In this document: piece by piece, positions 56,254-63,908 of the stretch
How the letters are laid out: each line of letters starts with the position of its first letter
Numbering within the stretch: the stretch's first letter is position 1
Source of the DNA: Virgibacillus natechei
Lineage (GTDB): Bacteria > Bacillota > Bacilli > Bacillales > Amphibacillaceae
DNA length: 64,000 nt
Reading direction: 5' to 3'
NCBI RefSeq assembly: GCF_026013645.1
Contig: NZ_CP110224.1
Coordinates: forward strand, 2,418,001 to 2,482,000
Made by a program: the position numbers and the translations under genes
The notes under the pieces: generated by a model
What the model saw: the letters and a program-made list of their open reading frames with translations, nothing else
The model's database searches: none
What the model was told of the DNA's origin: nothing

Positions 56254-56632
56254 TCATTCGCTCCATCCATTTTCGCAGAAACTGATAATATGGGGGTGAA
56301 TTGCTGAAAATTCAACGGCTAATTCTTCATTGTACGTGTGTACAGTCAGATTGCGTTCATTCACCATATGCAAACCAAGAACTGTTTCATCTTCAGACAA
56401 CATCCCGATTGCACGAAAAGAACGTAAAACACCTTTAGGAGAATCCATATCTAATCCCTCTACATCGTATAAGTTCTGTTTTTCCGCTTTCCAGCAAGCC
56501 TCGAAACTATATTTGAACCGCTGAAATTCCAGCATCTCTTTGGATAAGAGAAGGAGTTTTAATGTCAACGATTTCTTGAAACGTATCTAAAGCTTTCTCT
56601 GCGCTTTGTAGTCGTTCGTGCAATCTCTCCAT
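56254..56632 (-). pseudogene. HI0074/HepT-like nucleotidyltransferase-partner gene with a +1 frameshift
   Basis: Starting at ATG 56632 behind GGAGGGGAG, the first frame gives MERLHERLQSAEKALDTFQE, then IVDIKTPSLIQRDAG and stops soon after. A one-base shift at ATTTCAG (near 56530) joins it to IQRFKYSFEACWKAEK and MVNERNLTVHTYNEELA, the HI0074-type substrate-binding/HepT-like fold. Removing one T restores about 125 residues. The usual MNT nucleotidyltransferase gene is absent on both sides. Either a dead antitoxin/toxin remnant or a sequencing error. Confidence 0.75.
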
Positions 56633-56812
56633 AAGCTCCCCTCCCCCTATTTTCTCGTTTCTGATTTAGAAAAAGAGATATTTCCCAGTAGCTTCGAATC
56701 AGCCGCATAAGGTTAACTGATAGTACATTATTTTGGTTCATTTATTCAAAAACCTCCATTGGCTATCTTCATATCCTAATTATACCATACAGAAAATAAT
56801 GTAAATAACACA

Positions 56813-56846
56813 AAACTGCCCTCATACTTAGTATGAAGGCAGTTTG
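56813..56846 (-). terminator. Terminator of the pgs-ggt genes
   Basis: On the minus strand AAACTGCCTTCATAC pairs with GTATGAGGGCAGTTT with one G-U pair, followed by TGTG; it lies 20 nt after the ggt stop. Confidence 0.85.
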
Positions 56847-56864
56847 CATTATTTTCTGTTGTAT

Positions 56865-58691
56865 TTATTCCTCAGATCCTCCTTCGATTTGCCAAGAACC
56901 ATTTCTACGAGGATCTCCTCCGCCGTACATGCCTTGTGTCTCCCCGTTTTCATTAAGGATAACTCCTAGGCCTTGAATACCTCCATAGAAAAGAGGGGAG
57001 TCATGTCCAATGACAGAATATCCCATATCACGGAGCCTCTGAGCCGTTTCTTCAGGAAGTGCCTCTTCTACATAAATAACTTCCTCTTCATTATAAAAAC
57101 GCGGCGCTTCAATGGCTTGTTGCAGGCTAACCCTTTCATCATCTTCGTTAAAAGCATGCTGGTATTGCATAATCGTTTGAAAGAGCATGGCCGGTATACG
57201 CCTTCCACCTGGGGTACCTATTCCAAGAATTGGCTGGCCACTCTGTTCAAAGATCAACGGTGATACAAATGATCTCGGTCTTTTTCCAGGTTCATAGCGA
57301 TTTAAGGATTCGTCGTTCGGACTGAAGTTTTCCATTTGGTTATTGAGAAAGAATCCATTTATATACCTTCCCGATCCATAAAATTCCCCTAACGAATGGG
57401 TGGCTGAAACCATCCTTCCCTCTTTGTCTACAATAACAAAGTGTGTGGTATGCCTTGAATCTCCTTCTTCTGCAGGTGAATCAAATAGCGTGGATGTATC
57501 TGCTTCCGTTATTTCGTCATATGAAATCTCATCAAACAAATCATCTATATGTGCTTCGCTGGTTAGGACCTCATGATCGATCTGATCATATTGCGGATCA
57601 CCTAATGTATCCAGACGGTCGTTGTAGGTTATTTTCGTAATCTCATTAATTAAATGCGTATAAACGTGATGCAGTTCTTCATGATTAACTAAGTCCCCAA
57701 ACGCAAGATTCTCTGGAATATTTTCCTCAGGAAACATTTCCGTAAGGTCTATTCTCTCAGCCATTTTTAATGCTTGAAGTACAACAGTTCCTGACGAAGG
57801 TGAAGAACCACCATAAACGACCTGGTTCCCGATTTCTGCTTCAACCGGATCTGATAGTTGTGGTTCATATGCCTCTAAGTCTTCCGCCGTAAAATCTAAT
57901 TCCTCCTGGAGTGATTCCCCAACTGGCCCACTATAAAAACCATCCGATCGATTTTCCTGGATAAGCCTCAATGTTTCCGCCAGCTCATTTTGCACAAGGT
58001 GATCATTGACTGCCAATACCTGGCCGCCAGGAAAGAATAATTCACTTTGCTGTTCATCCAGCTGAAGATAACGTACAGAGCTACTTGTCTGCTGATTAAA
58101 AATTTCCCCGACTTGAAATCCTTCCTCGGCTGTTTCTATAGCCGGGGCTAAAAGTTCTTCCCAAGACAACTCGCCATGATTTTCGTGAATAGAATCCATC
58201 CCTTTAACGAGACCTGGAACAGCGACCCCTCGTTCTGGCCTCTCCTCACTTTCAGGTGCGGCTTCTCGGTAATCATAGCTGACAGCCCCTTCTTCAGGAT
58301 CATGATAAAGCATTTGGCCACCACCGCCTATACCCGAGCCATATGGTTCAACAACATTGAGCATAAACGAAACAGCCACAGCTGCATCGATGGCGTTTCC
58401 TCCATCTTCAATAATTTGCATACCTACATCTGCAGCTAGCGGATGAAGTGAACTGACCCCGTAAATCTCGACCTGTGGCTCCGCCGTGGCATCATTCGTA
58501 TTCATGTCATCTTGGCTATCGTTACTATCCACTCCTACAGATTCCACTTGTCTTTCTGTAAAATCTCCACCAGAATACGGTTCTCTGAACGGGTCAAATT
58601 CATCTTCAAAATAAAAATTCCAGCCAATTAATCCAATCAAAACAATTCCTGCAATAAGATAGGTGATTTTTAAATCACGTTTGACATTCAT
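56865..58691 (-). CDS. ggt: Gamma-glutamyltransferase (CapD-like), poly-gamma-glutamate processing
   Basis: A 608-residue GGT-family Ntn-hydrolase with an N-terminal membrane anchor (about 10-27). The autoprocessing site is SRHTTHFVIVDKEG with nucleophile Thr415, followed by GSGRYINGFFLNNQMENFSP and the GTPGGRRIP substrate loop. N-terminal GGNAIDAAVAVSFMLNVVEP is standard. In capsule operons such enzymes (CapD) cut and anchor poly-gamma-glutamate or release it. Its start overlaps the pgsA stop (ATGA), so it is a member of the capsule operon rather than a general GGT. Confidence 0.92.
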   Translation of the reverse strand: MNVKRDLKITYLIAGIVLIGLIGWNFYFEDEFDPFREPYSGGDFTERQVESVGVDSNDSQDDMNTNDATAEPQVEIYGVSSLHPLAADVGMQIIEDGGNAIDAAVAVSFMLNVVEPYGSGIGGGGQMLYHDPEEGAVSYDYREAAPESEERPERGVAVPGLVKGMDSIHENHGELSWEELLAPAIETAEEGFQVGEIFNQQTSSSVRYLQLDEQQSELFFPGGQVLAVNDHLVQNELAETLRLIQENRSDGFYSGPVGESLQEELDFTAEDLEAYEPQLSDPVEAEIGNQVVYGGSSPSSGTVVLQALKMAERIDLTEMFPEENIPENLAFGDLVNHEELHHVYTHLINEITKITYNDRLDTLGDPQYDQIDHEVLTSEAHIDDLFDEISYDEITEADTSTLFDSPAEEGDSRHTTHFVIVDKEGRMVSATHSLGEFYGSGRYINGFFLNNQMENFSPNDESLNRYEPGKRPRSFVSPLIFEQSGQPILGIGTPGGRRIPAMLFQTIMQYQHAFNEDDERVSLQQAIEAPRFYNEEEVIYVEEALPEETAQRLRDMGYSVIGHDSPLFYGGIQGLGVILNENGETQGMYGGGDPRRNGSWQIEGGSEE

Positions 58692-59962
58692 GATGTGATT
58701 TCCACTCCTTCAAGGACACCTGCTTTGTCTAAGTCAATGTTAAGCCGGCCGTCTTCCACCGTCCACCATTCATTGTCTAACTCCTTCCTCAGAGTCCTGA
58801 ATATGCGGTAGTCTCGATAAAATTTCGTCAAACCTGCCGTTTCTCTCGGCCGAGTATCTTCAATATACATTGGTACAAACGAAAGTTGTTTGGAACCGTC
58901 ATCCAAGAAATCAAGTTGAGCGATAGCGGATTCCTTCGTGCGGGTCCAGCCCTGATCGAACACGAAATTCCCCATGCTATTCATAACTATTGCGCGATTT
59001 CCATCTACTCCTTCGACGACAGTGACAGGTTCCAGTACATGCGAGTGATGTCCAATGATAATATCTGCGCCATAATTGGCTAAGTATTGAGCACGTTCCT
59101 CTTGAGTGTCATTGGATCCAACCTGGTACTCATCCCCCCAATGAATATGGACAATAACAACATCTGCCTCACCTCCACCGTCTTCTTCAGCAGCTTTTGC
59201 TTGAAGCAGGCGATTCCTTAGCTCCATCAGCCCTTCATTCTGTGGTGTGAATACGCCTCCTACGTAGTCCTGAGCACTGAACCCTTGTACAAAAACATCC
59301 GTAAAGCCAATGATGCCCGCTCGAACGTCGTCATTGATGTCAAAATAGGACATTTCAGCAGCATCAGTTGCCCCTTCCTCTATTTCCTCATCCGAAAGGT
59401 TCATAGCATCACCGATTCCCACTGTCTCAATTGGCGCATCTTCAATATGTTCCAGCGTTTGCTGAAGCGATAAATCACCGAAATCAAGTGCATGATTATT
59501 GGCAAAGCTAACAGAATCAAATCCTGCATTTACAAGCGCATCCATAGCCCATGGTTCTGAATAAATATGGATATCTTTATTATGCAGTTCTGCATCGTCC
59601 ATCACTGCAGCTACTTCTTCGTCATCAACATTTAGTATCGGGGTTTCAAAATTTCCTGTAACATAATCCGATTCCTCAAAAAAAGGGTGAACATAGTCAA
59701 AAACACGGTCAATCGGTTCATTACTTCGTATCGCAGCGTCATGTACATGGCGTCCCATCATCATATCACCCACCATGGACATCCGATACTCTACATTATC
59801 CGGCCTGGTATCAGATGGCGGGGATGCAGAAAAGAACAACTGATGACCGAAGAAGGGAATAGCCAACACAATGAGCGCAATGATCGAATGAAGCAATGCT
59901 TTGTCACGATGGCGAATCGTCCACAATTTTAGTCTTTCTTTAAAAGATAATTCTTTCGACAT
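58688..59962 (-). CDS. pgsA: PgsA/CapA, poly-gamma-glutamate export protein
   Basis: A 424-residue CapA-family protein with a membrane anchor at about 23-45 and an extracellular metallophosphatase-like domain: MVGDMMMGRHVHD near 63-75, NFETPIL, FANNHALDFG near 153-162, VIVHIHWGDEY and IIGHHSHVLEP near 315. PgsA works with PgsBC in export of the polymer. It begins at ATG 59962 after a 258-nt gap filled with repeats, whereas pgsC and pgsA are normally adjacent. Confidence 0.92.
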   Translation of the reverse strand: MSKELSFKERLKLWTIRHRDKALLHSIIALIVLAIPFFGHQLFFSASPPSDTRPDNVEYRMSMVGDMMMGRHVHDAAIRSNEPIDRVFDYVHPFFEESDYVTGNFETPILNVDDEEVAAVMDDAELHNKDIHIYSEPWAMDALVNAGFDSVSFANNHALDFGDLSLQQTLEHIEDAPIETVGIGDAMNLSDEEIEEGATDAAEMSYFDINDDVRAGIIGFTDVFVQGFSAQDYVGGVFTPQNEGLMELRNRLLQAKAAEEDGGGEADVVIVHIHWGDEYQVGSNDTQEERAQYLANYGADIIIGHHSHVLEPVTVVEGVDGNRAIVMNSMGNFVFDQGWTRTKESAIAQLDFLDDGSKQLSFVPMYIEDTRPRETAGLTKFYRDYRIFRTLRKELDNEWWTVEDGRLNIDLDKAGVLEGVEITS

Positions 59963-59982
59963 TTTTTAATGCACCTACTTTT

Positions 59983-60110
59983 GAAAACTTGGCTTTGTTA
60001 AAGGGATTCTTAGAAAGCATTCTTTGCTTTATTAGAAACCCTTATACTTTGGAGTGCAAGCTTTTATGGCAAAGCCTTAGTTGCACTTACGACGCACAGG
60101 ACGTGCTAGT
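59983..60110 (+). repeat. Family D repeat between pgsC and pgsA
   Basis: GAAAACTTGGCTTTGTTAAA, then GGGATTCTTAGAAAGCATTC and CCCTTATACTTTGGAGTGCA, matching the 36637 copy almost base for base, but the right TGCCAAG end is missing. It runs into a family C unit (60128-60165). Confidence 0.6.
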
Positions 60111-60127
60111 ACTGGCGTTGTCACAAA

Positions 60128-60165
60128 TCTCTTCGGTGGGGTGAGCATTTACGCGCAGCCCCAGG
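60128..60165 (+). repeat. Family C stem-loop, copy in the pgsC-pgsA gap
   Basis: CTCTTCGGTGGGGTGAGCAT followed by TTACGCGCAGCCCCAGG; GGGG and CCCC form the stem. Confidence 0.55.
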
Positions 60166-60189
60166 ACGTGACGGTTTTAGCCAGTGAGC

Positions 60190-60218
60190 AGAAAAGGAAG
60201 TTGTAAACTTTCTTTTCT
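60190..60218 (-). terminator. Hairpin right after pgsC
   Basis: On the minus strand AGAAAAGAAAGTT pairs with AACTTCCTTTTCT around TAC. It starts 3 nt after the pgsC stop. There is no long T run, so it may be an attenuator or a stabilising stem rather than a full terminator. Confidence 0.5.
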
Positions 60219-60220
60219 AC

Positions 60221-60670
60221 CTAAAATAAATGGTAAATAGTAATAATGACAAATGTAAAAAAGGCAATGATAAATGTTGATGAGAATGTGGGAAGAACTC
60301 CCTGTTTATGAATCGAATTGGCTATTAATCCAGGCACAATAACCCCTATCCCTCTTAACTCCATCATCGGAAATGGTGTTAGCGGATAGAGATAATCCAT
60401 CCCCATTTTCAGCAATACCCCTACAGTCAGCATGGCCGCAAACTTGCGCCGTCCATATAATACGGTCATTCTCCCTATTACCTGTGTGACAATGAGATAT
60501 GTCAGTAAACTGATCACTGCCACAACGACAATGTACAATAATTGATCGAAAACAAGAGCAAGATATCCCGGGACAACTAGGCCTGCGGGGACAATTCCTG
60601 TTTTTTCAGCATATAACAGGGAAAACAGAACCCCTATAATAATAGCAATATACAAATCTGTTCCAAACAC
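60221..60670 (-). CDS. pgsC: PgsC/CapC, poly-gamma-glutamate synthase membrane subunit
   Basis: 149 residues from GTG 60670 (MFGTDLYIAI), preceded by AAGGAGTTG; this matches the standard PgsC length and N-terminus. The frame is open for another 45 codons upstream, but that part is unlike the family. It has about five hydrophobic segments, with YAEKTGIVPAGLVVPGYLAL near 20-39 and GRRKFAAMLTVGVLLKM, then MELRGIGVIVPGLIANSIHK. It forms the membrane synthase with PgsB. Synteny is intact but there is a 218-nt gap before pgsB. Confidence 0.93.
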   Translation of the reverse strand: MFGTDLYIAIIIGVLFSLLYAEKTGIVPAGLVVPGYLALVFDQLLYIVVVAVISLLTYLIVTQVIGRMTVLYGRRKFAAMLTVGVLLKMGMDYLYPLTPFPMMELRGIGVIVPGLIANSIHKQGVLPTFSSTFIIAFFTFVIITIYHLF

Positions 60671-60888
60671 GTTTCTGCCAACTCCTTCATTTAAATCCTG
60701 CCCCGTATCCCATTTCCTTCTATCTCTGTTTAAGAGGATGCTCAAAAATCCCAGTGACTGACATATTGTAGATAGGGGGTCTTCTACTTTGCCCGCGCAC
60801 GGCAATAGTCAACTGTAGAGTTAGACAACAAACCCACTACGGGTACTGCGCTGTCTTGAACCTCTTGTCTCCTTTTTAAACACGCACT
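60671..60888 (-). other. Unexplained 218-nt spacer between pgsB and pgsC
   Basis: pgsB and pgsC normally nearly touch. Here the spacer has AAAAAGGAGACAAGAGG just after pgsB, resembling a ribosome site with no gene. It also has small stems (ACCC..GGGT and GCCGTGCGCGGGC) and the string GACCCCCTATCTACAATATG. It could be an inserted element that separated pgsC from its original ribosome site, or an attenuator. It does not match repeat families A to E. Confidence 0.4.
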
Positions 60889-62157
60889 TTAAGAAGGCGT
60901 TTGGGCAAAAGCATTTTCTTTTTTGAGTGATTTAAGGTTATTTTGTTTCTCCATTACTGTATCATCGGTAACGTTTATTTTCTCCAATTCCTGTCGTTCA
61001 ATGGCGTCCGCTAGTTCTTGGCCACCCCCGTGGATATTTCCGATGCCATAAATCGAGCTTTTTTCCGGCAATTCCCTAATCTTCGCCAAGATTTGCTCGG
61101 TCGATTGTTTTTCAAGATTAATAAGCTTATTTACTGGCAGTTTTCCACTCTCATATGCTTGTACAACCGAATCAACACCTTTCCCTGTCAAAATAAGGGT
61201 ATCGGCGTTTATTTGGGGGAGCACCTCTTCAGAAAACTGGATTGTTCGACCTACACGATCGTCCCGGCAATTCATGATCACCACATTATGTTCGCAGGGG
61301 TAGTCTTGATCCTGTATTTTGTTCCAAATGTTAATGGTAGAAGTGGTATCATTTGCTGCAAAGCCGTTAAAGAAAAAGCTCGGAGCTGTTTCTTTACCAA
61401 ATGCATGAACCCGCATTGCACCTGGATCCACGGGCGCGTTAAGCATACCACGAAGTGCAACATCACGGTCAATCTCAAGAATATCAGCAACAGCTAAACC
61501 AATCGCAGCATTTTCGGCAAACATCATAAATGGGAATTCAGTTAAATACGCTTCATCGATGAGATCCGTATCTGCGACGACTACTTCACTACCGCGGCTC
61601 TCAGCTATCTCCGCAAAATAATGATGATAGCTTGTAGGAGGGATGACGACGTAACCATTATGGGGAATCGTTCGGCCAAATGCTTCCGCAATCTGGTCAA
61701 TAGTAGGCCCCATGACATCTAAATGGTCTTCCATTACATTCGTAATAACCGTGATATTCGCCTTCACAAAACGTTCTTGAAAGACATTCTGGTATTCTGG
61801 ATTCACAGCCATACATTCTGTCACAAATGCGTTCACCCCACGTCTTGCTACTTTATTAACCATTACCTTTTGCTCGGATATATTTGGTCCTTGCAGACTT
61901 CGAATGATTGGTTCCTCTTCCTCTTTGTCCCAATAAAATAAACGCGGGGACGTACCAGTCGTTTTACCAGCTACACGCTGTTTATCTTCTTTAATAATTC
62001 CCATTAGCAATCGTGTTACGGTAGATTTACCTCTAATACCGTTAACGAGGATCCTTGTGGGAATTCGTTTTATATTCCTATCCAATTTATTTCGTTCACG
62101 GATCCCTATGTATAAAACAATTGCGGCAAAAAATGTCAAATAAATCAGTTCATTCAT
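60889..62157 (-). CDS. pgsB: PgsB/CapB, poly-gamma-glutamate synthase ligase subunit
   Basis: A 422-residue amide ligase related to Mur ligases and folylpolyglutamate synthase. It has an N-terminal membrane helix (about 4-18), ATP-binding NGIRGKSTVTRLL (39-51), the carbamylation/metal region FVTECMAVNPEYQ and VITNVMEDHLDVMGPT, and a C-terminal FNGFAANDTTSTINIWNK. It polymerises glutamate via gamma links. ATG 62157 follows AGGAGG. A promoter is visible upstream. First gene of pgsB-pgsC-pgsA-ggt. Confidence 0.95.
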   Translation of the reverse strand: MNELIYLTFFAAIVLYIGIRERNKLDRNIKRIPTRILVNGIRGKSTVTRLLMGIIKEDKQRVAGKTTGTSPRLFYWDKEEEEPIIRSLQGPNISEQKVMVNKVARRGVNAFVTECMAVNPEYQNVFQERFVKANITVITNVMEDHLDVMGPTIDQIAEAFGRTIPHNGYVVIPPTSYHHYFAEIAESRGSEVVVADTDLIDEAYLTEFPFMMFAENAAIGLAVADILEIDRDVALRGMLNAPVDPGAMRVHAFGKETAPSFFFNGFAANDTTSTINIWNKIQDQDYPCEHNVVIMNCRDDRVGRTIQFSEEVLPQINADTLILTGKGVDSVVQAYESGKLPVNKLINLEKQSTEQILAKIRELPEKSSIYGIGNIHGGGQELADAIERQELEKINVTDDTVMEKQNNLKSLKKENAFAQTPS

Positions 62158-62182
62158 TTTAAACCTCCTATTAATCTATAAA

Positions 62183-62211
62183 AGTATACTACTTTCATCA
62201 TAAATCGACAA
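62183..62211 (-). promoter_or_regulatory. Probable SigA promoter of pgsB
   Basis: On the minus strand TTGTCG (62211-62206), a 17-bp spacer and TATACT (62188-62183), about 25 nt upstream of the pgsB start. Confidence 0.65.
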
Positions 62212-62332
62212 ATAAAAAGACCCTCTCACGATAATCTAAAATCTCAGTTTACTAGATACAAACTAAGCTATCTCGTCTCTGTTTTCAATTAGTTGCTAAA
62301 GGCTAATTTACAGCATTCTTGTTCAACATTGA

Positions 62333-62378
62333 TTAGAAAACTTGGCAGTAGGAAAGTTTATAAGGTCCTATCTGCTGA
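62333..62378 (+). repeat. Minimal family D repeat
   Basis: TTAGAAAACTTGGCAGTAGG followed by AAAGTTTATAAGGTCCTATC and TGCTGA: only the ends of family D with GGCAGTAGGA pairing to TCCTATCTGC. It shows that the ends alone form a hairpin. Confidence 0.55.
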
Positions 62379-62413
62379 AAAAACGGGCAGCGTAAACAGA
62401 TATACGCTGCCCG
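62379..62413 (-). terminator. Terminator downstream of sda
   Basis: CGGGCAGCGTA (62384-62394) pairs with TACGCTGCCCG (62403-62413); on the minus strand it is followed by TTTTTTCAGC. Confidence 0.9.
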
Positions 62414-62481
62414 AATCACTGTCATGGAAACAATGATTTTGTTTTCATGCCCTTTCCCTAACGATTAAAAACACAGTATAT

Positions 62482-62631
62482 TCAATCAAGATTTTCTATG
62501 TTTTTAAAAGAAAAATGGAGCTTTCTTCTCACTAACTCTCTTTCCAAAACCCGAATGAAGTCTTGATTTAAATCAAGATCCAATGCTTTTTTATACGAAT
62601 CAATCAAAAGCTTATCGGATAGATATTCCAT
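62482..62631 (-). CDS. sda: Sda, sporulation checkpoint kinase inhibitor
   Basis: A 49-residue protein starting at ATG 62631 after GAGAGGGGG: MEYLSDKLLIDSYKKALDLD, then LNQDFIRVLERELVRRKLHF and SFKNIENLD. It matches Sda by the LSDxLLIxSYxKA..L..DFI..ExELxRR pattern, a helical hairpin that blocks KinA autophosphorylation when replication is perturbed. In B. subtilis sda is induced by DnaA; no clear DnaA box is visible in the repeat-filled upstream region. It is slightly longer than the 46-residue B. subtilis protein. Monocistronic with its own terminator. Confidence 0.85.
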   Translation of the reverse strand: MEYLSDKLLIDSYKKALDLDLNQDFIRVLERELVRRKLHFSFKNIENLD

Positions 62632-62690
62632 ACTGCACCCCCTCTCCTCATGAAATTTGAAAAAGTGGTTTCCGCATCACCTCCTTTCAA

Positions 62691-62814
62691 TAAGATAGCT
62701 TGGCATTCGCCAAGCCTTAAGGCGAGCATTTACACGCACAATTATTTTCGATGGGGCGAGGAATCGTAGTCCCAAATGTATTCGATGGGACAAGCATTTA
62801 CGCGCAGTCCCAAG
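62691..62814 (+). repeat. Mixed family D and tandem family C repeats upstream of sda
   Basis: AAGATAGCTTGGCATTCGCC (D-like start) is followed by two family C units, TTTTCGATGGGGCGAGGAAT..CGTAGTCCC and TTCGATGGGACAAGCATTTA..CGCGCAGTCCC (62743-62814). Confidence 0.55.
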
Positions 62815-62866
62815 ACGAGACAGTTTTATCCAATGAAGCTGAAAAAATATGGATACATTTTTCACT

Positions 62867-62932
62867 GGTTAGAAAACTCGCCATTCGTTTAAGGGAATTT
62901 TAAAAAGCGTTCTTTGCTTTCTTATCTGCAAA
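62867..62932 (+). repeat. Family D repeat, short decayed copy
   Basis: TTAGAAAACTCGCCATTCGT, AAGGGAATTTTAAAAAGCGT, then TTCTTATCTGCAAA. Both D ends are present but CTTGGCA/TGCCAAG has decayed. Confidence 0.55.
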
Positions 62933-62939
62933 TAAAAAA

Positions 62940-63006
62940 AGCATATCAGAAAGAGTAAGGTCGAGTGAATCTGTTTAAATTTGACCTGATTCTTTGATAT
63001 GCTTGT
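62940..63006. other. Long imperfect stem-loop of unknown type
   Basis: AAGCATATCA at 62940 pairs exactly with TGATATGCTT at about 62995-63004, and the inner AAAGAG..GGTC and GACC..TTCTTT pair imperfectly around a 19-nt loop. No gene adjoins, so it could be a small RNA, an orphan terminator or a decayed element. Confidence 0.4.
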
Positions 63007-63015
63007 TGTTTACAT

Positions 63016-63752
63016 CTTTTCATACGAGTGGTTGCTCCTGAATCAATTTTCTCAAAGTTATAAACTATGCGCAAATTATTGGACATGGATCAACATGCAA
63101 CCCCTTATCGCGGGAAAATAGTCATAATAGTAATTATTCCAACTATTAAGAAGGCAGTAGTGAACATTCTAGCGAAAATTGGGATCGACATTCCAGTATT
63201 TCCTACCAGTAAAAAATGATATTATCGAACGTAGCGGGGACAGAGTCAAGTACCATAAGTCATACTTCAACTAATAACCATAACTATTTCTATAACAAGA
63301 TTTTTAACTAAATATAATGTAAACTAAAAGTAAGTAGAATACCTAGAACGGGTTCTTTAATTAGCAGATAAGTTATTCCTTCCTGCTTATGTGCTAGGTT
63401 TCGGTCAATCATCATTAATGCGCTTACCATTAAATACCCCATTTATAAAAATTGAAACAGGTCATCTATTTAAGTAGAATTTAATAATGAAGGAATATGG
63501 GTCAACCGATGCACGCCCTTATTCCCCTATATAGTCGCATCGTTTCCTAACAAACTTCCGAATAGCTTCTCTGAATTTCCATGTATTACGTTTCTTTTAT
63601 ATGTCGGTATAATCACAATATGGTACATGCAATTCCATTTTATATGTATGTAATAAAGCATTTTCTTTTAGGGTTTCTGCGCATAGCGTGGGACTTAATC
63701 TGGAGTAAAAATTTGGTTAAACTCATGAGTGGTGTCAACCTACCAGTAAAAC
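63016..63752. other. Gene-free stretch
   Basis: About 740 nt of AT-rich sequence. I see no frame with a ribosome site, no RNA family and no repeat of families A to E. A 44-codon frame at 63085-63219 lacks a Shine-Dalgarno. The sequence GTAGCGGGGACAGAGTCAAG near 63232 resembles flanks of small transposons but no transposase is visible. Confidence 0.4.
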
Positions 63753-63908
63753 ATGAGTGAGGATGATCATATAAAGCAAAATGCCTCCTATTCCTTTAGA
63801 CCAGCAGGTGAATGTCCGCCTACTTGGTATGACGAACCCTTTGTGGGCCAATATAAACTTCATTGTTTTTATGAACCAATAGTAGCAGAATGTGAAGAGT
63901 ATTTATAA
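63753..63908 (+). CDS. Possible small Cys-containing protein (51 aa)
   Basis: ATG 63753 opens a 51-residue frame: MSEDDHIKQNASYSFRPAGE, CPPTWYDEPFVGQYKLHCFY, EPIVAECEEYL. The composition (three Cys, Trp, several Tyr/Phe, acidic ends) looks protein-like rather than random. There is no recognisable Shine-Dalgarno and an in-frame TAA lies one codon upstream, so it may be a remnant of a larger gene or a leaderless/weak gene. Family not recognised. Confidence 0.35.
   Translation: MSEDDHIKQNASYSFRPAGECPPTWYDEPFVGQYKLHCFYEPIVAECEEYL

Noticed and set aside
63085..63219. 44-codon frame with a hydrophobic centre
   Set aside because: No Shine-Dalgarno, no recognisable family, and surrounded by gene-free sequence.
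63225..63260. GGGGACAGAGTCAAG-type sequence as the end of an insertion sequence
   Set aside because: No transposase, inverted partner or target duplication is visible.
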